Assembly (NCBI GenBank): GCA_031264545.1
Contig: JAISDV010000067.1
Span: 1 to 5,285 of the forward strand
DNA length: 5,285 nucleotides
From: Oscillospiraceae bacterium
GTDB lineage: Bacteria > Bacillota > Clostridia > Oscillospirales > Oscillospiraceae
Direction of reading: 5' to 3'
Shown: piece by piece, positions 1 to 5,184 of the stretch
Numbering within the stretch: the first letter of the stretch is position 1
Layout: the number at the start of each line of letters is the position of its first letter
Made by a program: the position numbers and the translations under genes
Notes under the pieces: generated by a model
What the model was told of the DNA's origin: nothing
Seen by the model: only the letters and a program-made list of their open reading frames with translations
Database searches by the model: none

Positions 1-429
1 CGCCCGGCTGTCCCACGCAATCGTCAGATAACGTTCCATGCGCCGCATATTGAAATCGGCGTTCAGCGACATACAGAGAAACAGCGTGTCTATATTGGCC
101 GCGATGACCTGTTGCTCGTTCGCCGTCCCCGCGGATTTGCGGACAAAGGCGCTTTTTCGGCTCAAAACACAGTGGATGACGGCGTTACCGCTGTCCGCGT
201 CCTGCCTGTCAATCATCACCCAGTCGCCGACTGCGGGAAAGTCTATGCCGCCATCCGCGCCATGCTGTAATCTACCGGAAACCGCGCCGAACATCTCACT
301 TTTCTCAGAAACGAGGCGGTATAAGTTCTTATGCTGCTCCGTGACCCTCGCAGGATGCAGTCCGGGATACATGGACGCTTCCTGTTCAAAACGGCCGTTC
401 AGACCGTAGCTTTTTAAACAAACATTCAT
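1..429 (-). CDS. rsgA: Ribosome small-subunit-dependent GTPase RsgA (YjeQ), N-terminal part, cut by window edge
   Basis: An open frame of 143 codons runs from ATG at 429 off the left edge without a stop. RsgA is a circularly permuted GTPase that binds the 30S subunit late in assembly and is released by GTP hydrolysis. The visible part matches its N-terminal OB-fold: RVTEQHKNLYRLV near residues 28-40, the hallmark PAVGDWV at 65-71, a RKSAFVRKSAG stretch at 91-101, and the linker into the GTPase domain (ANIDTLFLCMSLN at 111-123, then RRMERYLTIAWDS at 129-141). The G motifs and the zinc-binding C-terminus would lie outside the window. The start overlaps the flavodoxin stop by 4 bases (ATGA). An AAAGGA at 434-439 gives a short-spaced ribosome binding site, so translational coupling is likely. 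It belongs to the operon started by the TetR gene at 1663. Whether it is the cell's only rsgA or an extra copy cannot be told here. Confidence 0.93.
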   Translation of the reverse strand, partial: MNVCLKSYGLNGRFEQEASMYPGLHPARVTEQHKNLYRLVSEKSEMFGAVSGRLQHGADGGIDFPAVGDWVMIDRQDADSGNAVIHCVLSRKSAFVRKSAGTANEQQVIAANIDTLFLCMSLNADFNMRRMERYLTIAWDSRA

Positions 430-968
430 AATGTCCTTTCCCCTAAACCGCGTACATACTCTGTCAACGGATAGATAGACGCTTTATCGGTAAAATCGAC
501 CTTGCCGCCATATGTATCGGCAAAGACCCGTTCTTCCGTGGGAAGCTCCGCTTTTGTCTTTTTGCCGATGGTCATCTTCTTCATCATCACCATCGCGCCC
601 TTGTGCAAAAGACCGAGTTTACCGTAATCTATGCCGCCCCGCAGGTGGAACACTTTCGCTCCCCGCGGCAAGCCTTGCGGGAAACTCCTGTTCAGGATAG
701 GCGAGTAGTCGGTTACGGCGGGATCGGTAAGACCTACGGTAAACAACACGAGGCTCTCGCAGGGGTTTTTCGCGATCAGGTCCGCGCCGAGGATGCCGCC
801 CGCGTACAAGCCGCCTCCGTAAATGACAAGGCCGTATTTGCTGAGCAGGGACGAACGCGCGTCTTTGCGCTCTGTAAGCTCCGCACCGAGTTCTTCCGCA
901 ATCCACTCGGCGTATCTCTTCGTCGCGCCGTAATGTGATTGATAAATTACCGCTGTTTTCTTATTCAT
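426..968 (-). CDS. Flavodoxin-domain protein (HemG-like, Flavodoxin_5 type)
   Basis: A 180-residue predicted cytosolic protein with a flavodoxin fold, expected to bind FMN. The N-terminal strand and phosphate loop read AVIYQSHYGATKRYAEWIA (residues 6-24), where S11-H-Y-G-A-T-K is the FMN phosphate site. The second loop is VIYGGGLYAGGI at 48-59. A third conserved block, VFHLRGGIDYGKLG at 106-119, precedes a helix rich in methionine and lysine (AMVMMKKM). Order and spacing resemble the protoporphyrinogen oxidase HemG and the wider Flavodoxin_5 family, but the substrate cannot be assigned and heme synthesis should not be assumed. The ATG at 968 overlaps the TetR stop by one base (TAATG). AGGAG at 979-983 gives a ribosome binding site about 10 bases upstream. 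It is co-transcribed with tetR1 and rsgA, so it is probably controlled by TetR1. Length is normal for the family and the gene looks intact. Confidence 0.88.
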   Translation of the reverse strand: MNKKTAVIYQSHYGATKRYAEWIAEELGAELTERKDARSSLLSKYGLVIYGGGLYAGGILGADLIAKNPCESLVLFTVGLTDPAVTDYSPILNRSFPQGLPRGAKVFHLRGGIDYGKLGLLHKGAMVMMKKMTIGKKTKAELPTEERVFADTYGGKVDFTDKASIYPLTEYVRGLGERTL

Positions 969-1663
969 TACCCGTTCTCTCCTGATTGAATGGCGTTTTC
1001 AATAGCCTTCAAAGTCGCTTTACTGCTGGTGGTCACCCCTGAAACAGCGTCTAAGTTCAGCGATTCCATAAAATAAGCTATGTGCTTCTCGACCATTTGG
1101 ATAGCGTTTTCTTTGTTTTCCATGCCATCGCAAAGGTTCATCATCATATAGATGGGAGCGAAATATTCCAACGCGAGGATTTGAGGGTCTTTGTCGCTGC
1201 CGGGGGACAATTCCGTCATTTCCCTCATCAAGTCCTGTGTGTAGGCGATAACGCCGCCCGTCAGGTATTGACGCAGCAAATTCGCCATATCCCGATTCCG
1301 ATATTGCTCAAGCGTCAGCATTTTGCGGAACGAGGAAGCGAATTCATCTTCCGTCCAATACCTGAACTGCGCAATACTAAACGTTTTGATTTTTTCCATC
1401 GACGTATTGCGGTACGCTTCCGCCGTACCTATGGAAAAACTCCTTTCGGGAACGCCAAATTCCTTGGCGCGTTCCATATCCCGTTCCCGCATATGCGCAA
1501 CAATGCTGTCGAAAATATCTCTTTTATTCTTATAGTGCTTATAGAGCGCGCCTTTTGTTATTCCAAGCCGCCCCGCGATCGCGCTTACGGAAACCGCCTC
1601 ATAACCGTCTTTCGCGAACAGCTTCAGCGCCGCCAGCATAATCCGTTCCTTTGTAGTCCGCAT
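968..1663 (-). CDS. TetR/AcrR-family repressor (TetR1) with a C-terminal FMN_bind-like tail
   Basis: A 231-residue TetR-family regulator. The N-terminal DNA-binding domain is clear: ERIMLAALKLFAKDGYEAVS (residues 6-25), then the helix-turn-helix VSAIAGRLGITKGALYKHYKNK at about 26-47. The ligand domain (about 60-204) is helical and diverged, so the ligand cannot be predicted. The start is well fixed: a full AGGAGGT at 1671-1677 sits seven bases before the ATG. It is the first gene of an operon with a flavodoxin and rsgA, and its promoter carries two palindromic operators, so autorepression is very likely. The odd part is residues 205-231: after a normal TetR ending, the tail DAVSGVTTSSK plus a short helix closely resembles the C-terminal flavinylation motif of FMN_bind proteins. 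At 231 residues it is longer than a typical TetR of about 190-210. TetR identity is certain; the meaning of the tail is inference. Confidence 0.94.
   Translation of the reverse strand: MRTTKERIMLAALKLFAKDGYEAVSVSAIAGRLGITKGALYKHYKNKRDIFDSIVAHMRERDMERAKEFGVPERSFSIGTAEAYRNTSMEKIKTFSIAQFRYWTEDEFASSFRKMLTLEQYRNRDMANLLRQYLTGGVIAYTQDLMREMTELSPGSDKDPQILALEYFAPIYMMMNLCDGMENKENAIQMVEKHIAYFMESLNLDAVSGVTTSSKATLKAIENAIQSGENG
971..1051 (-). other. FMN_bind-like flavinylation motif at the C-terminus of TetR1
   Basis: Residues 205-231 of TetR1 contain D205-A-V-S-G-V-T211-T-S-S-K followed by TLKAIENAI. In NqrC, RnfG and other FMN_bind proteins the flavin transferase ApbE attaches FMN to the threonine of Dxx[S/T]GAT, usually followed by TSK and a short helix ending in AL or AI. 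Here only the alanine of GAT is changed, to valine, and the acceptor threonine (T211) is kept. The rest of an FMN_bind domain is not visible upstream, where the sequence is TetR-like helices. This could be a captured domain end acting as a modification tag, or chance resemblance. Confidence 0.5.
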
Positions 1664-1681
1664 ATTTACAACCTCCTTGCA

Positions 1682-1697
1682 GTAAACGAACGTTTAC
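1682..1697. promoter_or_regulatory. TetR1 operator, downstream copy
   Basis: GTAAACGAACGTTTAC has the same 7-base arms as the spacer copy and differs only in the central AA/TT. It covers the expected transcription start and lies just before the ribosome binding site. With the spacer copy it forms a perfect inverted repeat of 17-base arms (1681-1697 and 1708-1724) around a 10-base AT-rich gap that holds the -10 box. A transcript starting upstream, for example read-through from the protease gene, could also fold this repeat into a hairpin. Confidence 0.85.
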
Positions 1698-1701
1698 AAT
1701 T

Positions 1702-1730
1702 ATTATGGTAAACGTTCGTTTACTTGTCAA
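1702..1730 (-). promoter_or_regulatory. Sigma-A-type promoter of the tetR1-flavodoxin-rsgA operon
   Basis: On the minus strand a consensus -35 TTGACA (1730-1725) is followed by exactly 17 bases and a -10 CATAAT (1707-1702), five of six matches to TATAAT. The start site should fall near 1695, giving a leader of about 30 bases that contains the AGGAGGT at 1671-1677. The -35 box includes the TGA stop codon of the protease gene (1729-1727), so the promoter begins inside the upstream gene. No terminator is visible between the two, so read-through from upstream is possible. Confidence 0.85.
1708..1723. promoter_or_regulatory. TetR1 operator, spacer copy
   Basis: GTAAACGTTCGTTTAC is a palindrome with 7-base arms (GTAAACG / CGTTTAC) around a 2-base centre. 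It fills the 17-base spacer between the -35 and -10 boxes almost completely, so a bound dimer would block RNA polymerase. It is the exact reverse complement of the second copy at 1682-1697, with centres 26 bp apart. Assignment to TetR1 rests on position directly ahead of the regulator gene. Confidence 0.85.
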
Positions 1731-2578
1731 GTGATTTTCTTTTCCTTCTCACCCAACAGGTTGCCCACATGCCTGGTTTCAAAAAACATATCACGGTTGT
1801 ACGCCACCACGATTGCCGCCGCAATGAACAGTACGACAGTTTCCACGCATTTTGTGGTCTGCGTCATCGCGATTTTTTCCTGCAAAAAGTTCACGAAAAA
1901 ATGGAATATCATGCAGGCAAGAATGCTTCGATGATTCTTGACATAAACCCATGTGAACAGGAATCCGATCGGCATGACGGAGACGAAGAAGTTCACCATG
2001 AACCACGGGCTTTGGGCGAGAATGTTGTAGTGGTACGTATCCGGAATGAGGAACAGCGGCATATGCCACAGTCCCCATACCAGGCCGAAAACCACAGATT
2101 CTTTGACCCAACTGCAATAGGCGGCGATGGAATCCTCCGCGTAGCCGCGCCATCCCAGTTCTTCAAACAAAGCGGCCAAGATGATGGTAAGCAGAGCGGA
2201 GCCTCCAGCCGAAAACGAAAAATCCGCGACAGCAAATTGATTTAGCGACTGCCCGAACAGCGTTGAGAGCAAAATCGAAACTACGATAATCACGAAAAAT
2301 ACCGCTATGGATATAATGACATTCGACGGCTTGACCCGAAACAATCCTATGAGCTTATTTCTTAAATCGCGTTTTAAAGCCTTGCTTCCTGAAAGCAAAA
2401 CGGTGAACATCGCCGTAACTGACGGTACGATGAGTCCGAGCAGCATAAGCGCCATGCCCGTACCTTCATCCCCGCCGTGCCGCACAATATAGGCCGCCGC
2501 GAACCAGAACAGCCAAGTGAAAATAAACGCGGTCACGTAAAAACGAACCGGCCTGTAACGATATGTTTGATTTTTCAT
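1727..2578 (-). CDS. CPBP-family intramembrane metalloprotease (CAAX protease / Abi type)
   Basis: A 283-residue polytopic membrane protein with hydrophobic segments near residues 11-31, 41-62, 86-108, 126-138, 160-178, 191-212, 218-232 and 246-260. All three signature motifs of the CPBP (Abi, PF02517) family are present: EELGWR at 139-144 (E139, E140, R144), W168-xxx-H172 within VWGLWHMP, and H226-FFV-N230. These residues form the metal-dependent active site, so the enzyme should be active. Family members cleave prenylated proteins or peptides within membranes, and some give self-immunity to bacteriocins; the substrate here is unknown. Its ATG overlaps the exporter stop by 4 bases (ATGA), with AAGGGAG at 2589-2595 as ribosome binding site, so it is co-expressed with the exporter and TetR2. 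Its own stop lies inside the -35 box of the next promoter. Confidence 0.92.
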   Translation of the reverse strand: MKNQTYRYRPVRFYVTAFIFTWLFWFAAAYIVRHGGDEGTGMALMLLGLIVPSVTAMFTVLLSGSKALKRDLRNKLIGLFRVKPSNVIISIAVFFVIIVVSILLSTLFGQSLNQFAVADFSFSAGGSALLTIILAALFEELGWRGYAEDSIAAYCSWVKESVVFGLVWGLWHMPLFLIPDTYHYNILAQSPWFMVNFFVSVMPIGFLFTWVYVKNHRSILACMIFHFFVNFLQEKIAMTQTTKCVETVVLFIAAAIVVAYNRDMFFETRHVGNLLGEKEKKIT

Positions 2579-3831
2579 GTATGAAATTCTCCCTTAAATA
2601 TTATTTTCCCAACGAAAGCTATAATCAGCGTAAACGTGCCGGCGAGCAGCAGAGGTACACAAACAGCGCCGCTAAAACCTTGAAACGCGCCGCCGTACAG
2701 AAGCTGTCCTATCGGAGCCGCGCATTGGGCGACCGCCTGTATGATCGCCATGACCTTGCCGAGAAGCTCGCCGGGCGTTCTCGCCTGTATCCTGACGATG
2801 ACAAATATAGAAAGAATGGTAGTCATCGCCGCCATAAGCATGACACAGAGCATGAAAATGACAAAAGGCGGCCAAAATCCCGTTCCAAGCGCCGCGGGCG
2901 ACACAGACAGCGCCAGAGGAACAAATAAAAGGGCAATCACGAGTACCCAGCGCCACATGGTATTCATCCGCATCTTCTTTGAAAACACGCCGATACTGAG
3001 CGCCCCCAGTATTGTGGCAACTTCAATAAACCCCATTCCCGCACCGTAAATAACGTCGCCGCTATGCAGGGTCATCCGCAGGATAAGCGGAGCGGCCACG
3101 AGAAAGCAGGGAACCAGAACCAGATTAAGGAGCGCGGCCAGTATCATGAGCCTGCGTATGAACGGCTCTCTCCACACATAGGCAAATCCGTCTTTCAAAT
3201 CTCCCGCCAATGTCTGAATCATACCGCCCTCCCGCTGGCGTTTGGCAAACGGGATGTTGATGAACATCTCGGTAACTGCCGCTGCTGCGAAAGCCGCGCA
3301 GCTTATCGCGACAAGCGCCCTAATACCCAACACACCGTACAAAACGCCGCCGAGGACAGGCGCCGCTATGCCTGACAGGGATTGCACGGCCTGAATGACG
3401 CCGTTTGCGGATTCCAACCTGTCCTGCTCAACAAGCAGCGGGATACATGCCGTGCCGTTGGGGGTTTCCATTGCGCCGACAATGCCGAGAATCACCATCA
3501 CCGCTCCGACTGCGAACACAGACGCGCGGCCGCTGAGCATGATAAACAAGAAAGCAAGGGTGACGCCGCAGCAGGCAACATCGTACAGCACCATAAGGTT
3601 ACGGCGGTTGAACCTGTCGGAGATGGCCCCGCCCACCGGGGCCATCAATACGGGTATGCTTGAAATGGCAAACAGCGCGGCGAACAAATCCGCGCGCCCG
3701 GTCATATCCAAGACATAGAGCGAGAGGGCGAAACGCAGCAGTGACGAACCCAGTACGGTCACGACCTGCCCCGCCGCCATCAACCGAAAATTTCTCGGCG
3801 GCGGTAAGACATGAGCCTCGGCTTTACTCAT
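2575..3831 (-). CDS. MFS efflux transporter, 12-helix drug-exporter type
   Basis: A 418-residue major facilitator protein, about the normal size for a 12-helix exporter of the macrolide-efflux / EntS-like group. The first helix region follows NFRLMAAGQVVTVLG (14-28). MFS motif A is clear as GGAISDRFNRR (67-77), and ETPNGTACIPLLV (122-134) followed by ESAN (140-143) is typical of this group. The central cytosolic loop spans about 195-224. It probably uses the proton gradient to export a small toxic compound or drug; the substrate cannot be read from sequence. The ATG at 3831 lies within the last codons of tetR2 (8-base overlap, ATGAGTAA). An in-frame ATG at 3960 would add 43 residues that look non-membrane and would overlap tetR2 by 137 bases, so it was not chosen. 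The ribosome binding site is weak (GAGCGGG upstream), suggesting translational coupling to tetR2. Confidence 0.93.
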   Translation of the reverse strand: MSKAEAHVLPPPRNFRLMAAGQVVTVLGSSLLRFALSLYVLDMTGRADLFAALFAISSIPVLMAPVGGAISDRFNRRNLMVLYDVACCGVTLAFLFIMLSGRASVFAVGAVMVILGIVGAMETPNGTACIPLLVEQDRLESANGVIQAVQSLSGIAAPVLGGVLYGVLGIRALVAISCAAFAAAAVTEMFINIPFAKRQREGGMIQTLAGDLKDGFAYVWREPFIRRLMILAALLNLVLVPCFLVAAPLILRMTLHSGDVIYGAGMGFIEVATILGALSIGVFSKKMRMNTMWRWVLVIALLFVPLALSVSPAALGTGFWPPFVIFMLCVMLMAAMTTILSIFVIVRIQARTPGELLGKVMAIIQAVAQCAAPIGQLLYGGAFQGFSGAVCVPLLLAGTFTLIIAFVGKIIFKGEFHT

Positions 3832-4486
3832 TGCCGTTTTGCCCGCTCGTTCCGGCCAAGCCGTCAAACAATTGGATAAGACCGCCGAGGCTCCCATTCT
3901 CAGCGCCGAGCAAGCGCTCCACCGTCCAAATAAAGTTACGGGTTTTACACGACAGCTCACCTGCGGTGAGAAGTGCCAGGCGCTCGGCGTCGAAAGCGCT
4001 GTTGCTGTAAGTCAAAATCATCCCAATCGCTTCCTCTGGGCAAGGCGTGTCAAATACCCCCTGCTCCACGCCCTCGCGCACGACCCGCGCCAGAATGGGG
4101 GTCGCGTCATCAAAGAGTACACGCTCTATTTTCATATGCATGAGCGCGTTTTGCGGTTTGTGGAGATGCTCGGCCATTTGCAATCCGGTGTCGTCGCTTA
4201 CATGCAAGGCCAATGCGGTCCTTATAAGACGCTCATGTACTGGAACGCTTTTATCGTTGGCAACAGCCTCGGCGGCAGCCATTAGCTTATCACGGTACCT
4301 GCCTATCACCGCTTCCACGATGTCCTCCTTGGAGCCGAAGTGATGGAAAATCGCTCCTTTGGACATGCCCAAGCCATCCACGATATCCTGTATCGTTGTC
4401 TGCTCGTAGCCCTTTTCTGCAAACAGTTTCGCGGCAATATCTACGATATTATCGATTGTTTGCCGGGAATTGTTTTTCCTAGTCAT
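3824..4486 (-). CDS. TetR/AcrR-family repressor (TetR2) of the efflux module
   Basis: A 220-residue TetR-family regulator of ordinary length. The DNA-binding domain spans about residues 10-57: TIDNIVDIAAKLFAEKGYEQ (10-29), then the helix-turn-helix TTIQDIVDGLGMSKGAIFHHF at 30-50 and SKED. The remaining helical domain should bind the inducer, possibly a substrate of the exporter encoded next. GGAG at 4498-4501 lies 11 bases before the ATG, slightly far but the best site seen. It is the first gene of the module tetR2-exporter-protease and overlaps the exporter by 8 bases. Two ACCG-N5-CGGT palindromes at its promoter imply autorepression and joint control of the pump. The sequence is clearly different from TetR1, and so are the operators, so the two regulators probably act separately. 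Confidence 0.94.
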   Translation of the reverse strand: MTRKNNSRQTIDNIVDIAAKLFAEKGYEQTTIQDIVDGLGMSKGAIFHHFGSKEDIVEAVIGRYRDKLMAAAEAVANDKSVPVHERLIRTALALHVSDDTGLQMAEHLHKPQNALMHMKIERVLFDDATPILARVVREGVEQGVFDTPCPEEAIGMILTYSNSAFDAERLALLTAGELSCKTRNFIWTVERLLGAENGSLGGLIQLFDGLAGTSGQNGNE

Positions 4487-4548
4487 GGCGTTCGTTTCTC
4501 CTTTTTAATATTGGCTCCAGCCGGTTTTAATCCTTCCAAAATCGCCAT
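4483..4548 (-). CDS. Possible 21-codon leader peptide before tetR2 (doubtful)
   Basis: In the long leader of tetR2 an ATG at 4548 opens a 21-residue frame (begins MAILEGLKPAG, ends KRTP). Its TGA overlaps the tetR2 ATG (ATGA), and it contains the tetR2 ribosome binding site. Such overlap would allow translational coupling. Against it, the only purine-rich stretch upstream is GGGG at 4551-4554, very close to the ATG, and the same frame is open for about 90 codons upstream, in line with the phage remnant, so the frame may be left over by chance. No function is proposed. Confidence 0.2.
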   Translation of the reverse strand: MAILEGLKPAGANIKKEKRTP

Positions 4549-4579
4549 ACACCCCGTACTTCGATGATGCCAAATAAAA

Positions 4580-4594
4580 TACCGACCGTCGGTA
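4580..4594. promoter_or_regulatory. TetR2 operator, downstream copy
   Basis: TACCGACCGTCGGTA is a palindrome with perfect 7-base arms around one central base. It lies just downstream of the -10 box, covering the expected transcription start region of tetR2. ACCGAC...GTCGGT half-sites are typical of TetR/AcrR operators. Its centre is 32 bp from that of the second, less perfect copy. Confidence 0.8.
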
Positions 4595-4602
4595 CTTATA
4601 TA

Positions 4603-4631
4603 AGTAAAACATACCGCCGACCGGTTGTCAA
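4603..4631 (-). promoter_or_regulatory. Sigma-A-type promoter of the tetR2-exporter-protease operon
   Basis: On the minus strand a consensus -35 TTGACA (4631-4626) is followed by 17 bases and TTTACT (4608-4603), four of six matches to the -10 consensus. An AT-rich TATATAAG follows directly and makes the exact -10 less certain. The start near 4596 gives a leader of about 110 bases, unusually long for a tetR gene. The -35 falls at the end of the phage-derived remnant. Confidence 0.65.
4613..4625. promoter_or_regulatory. TetR2 operator, spacer copy (imperfect)
   Basis: ACCGCCGACCGGT shares the ACCG-N5-CGGT half-site spacing of the palindrome at 4580-4594 but has a diverged core. It sits wholly in the 17-base spacer next to the -35 box, the same position as the spacer operator of the tetR1 promoter. 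The weaker symmetry suggests a secondary binding site. Confidence 0.6.
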
Positions 4632-4633
4632 CA

Positions 4634-4925
4634 GAATCGGAAATTTTATAATCATAAGAGTTGTGCGCTCCGATCGGCGGCGACCAATCCAGCCACTCGT
4701 CAGCAGGGTCTCCTGTCAGGCTCCACAGGGATGCCGGGACGCCGCGTTGGAAGGCGCCCAGTCAGCTTGTGAAGTGTGGGAAGTTACGCATTTATAAAGC
4801 TTGTCCTCATATTCTCTGATTTGCCCGGCGATGTAGTGTACCGGATATGTCCAGCCCTCAAACAACGTAATGTGTTCCGCGGCTGTCACATCGTCGAGTT
4901 GTCCGTTTTCAGCCTGAGCAAAAAA
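4634..4925 (-). pseudogene. Remnant of a phage tail-type protein with carbohydrate-binding-like repeat
   Basis: A first frame (4925-4716) reads FFAQAENGQLDDVTAAEH, then WTYPVHYIAGQIREYEDKLY, KCVTSHTSQADWAPSNAA and a stop. The continuation SLWSLTGDPADEWLDW, then PPIGAHNSYDYK, lies in a different frame (codons in register with 4728), so there is a frameshift at about 4728-4745. The pattern of W, Y-x-x-G, KLYKC, HTSQADWAP and SLW, then a GAH-x-x-Y block, is typical of phage tail or XkdW-like proteins with a chitin-binding-type (CBM5/12-like) repeat. The upstream side is blocked by an in-frame TAA at 4929-4931 and no start codon with a ribosome binding site is seen. The family assignment comes from motif recall, so the exact product is uncertain; that it is broken is seen directly. 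Confidence 0.6.
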
Positions 4926-4942
4926 TCTTTAATAGAAGTATG

Positions 4943-5152
4943 CTAACGCTCGTCCTTGAATTCGTTCCGCCATCCGGCGCAATGCCCCACAAGCCGCTTC
5001 TCGTCTTCCGGGTGGTAACGCTTCTGCCAGGTTTGCAGTTTGTCAAAGTAAACATTCGGGAAAGTCCCGCCGTAGGAAAACTAACCAAACCACAGCGTCT
5101 GCAGATATTGTAGGATTTCTTGTTTTTCTGTTACTTGCAAGCACTGTTTTAA
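4943..5152 (-). pseudogene. Unrecognised protein remnant with internal stop
   Basis: One frame, open apart from a single TAG at 5081-5083, runs from 5152 to a TAG at 4943. Before the internal stop it reads VTEKQEILQYLQTLWFG. After it comes SYGGTFPNVYFDKL, then QTWQKRYHPEDEKRLVGHC and AGWRNEFKDER. The composition (many charged residues with conserved-looking W, Y, H and C) looks protein-coding rather than random, yet there is no good start and a stop interrupts it. I do not recognise the family. Its place between an IS630 fragment and a phage remnant suggests accessory or mobile origin. Confidence 0.4.
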
Positions 5153-5184
5153 TCAATTATGGAGTAAAATATAGTAATCAAACC

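Noticed and set aside
38..409. 123-codon plus-strand open frame
   Set aside because: It is the shadow of rsgA, whose N-terminal motifs on the minus strand are unmistakable.
1082..1711. 209-codon open frame on the plus strand
   Set aside because: It lies antisense to tetR1, crosses the operator and promoter region, has no ribosome binding site and matches no family; the tetR1 frame is clearly the real one.
1682..1723. Inverted repeat as a terminator of the upstream operon
   Set aside because: There is no U-tract after the repeat in the minus direction, and its placement over the -35/-10 spacer and start site fits a pair of operators much better.
1724..2245. 173-codon plus-strand open frame
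   Set aside because: It is antisense to the protease gene, which has all three family motifs, and its histidine/glutamate/arginine-rich translation looks like an off-frame product.
3832..3960. Longer exporter with start at 3960
   Set aside because: The extra 43 residues are not membrane-like, lie in the tetR2 coding region and are not part of the MFS fold; the ATG at 3831 fits the overlap pattern of the operon.
4564..4797. 77-codon plus-strand open frame
   Set aside because: It crosses the tetR2 promoter and operators and has no ribosome binding site; the opposite strand carries the phage-like remnant.
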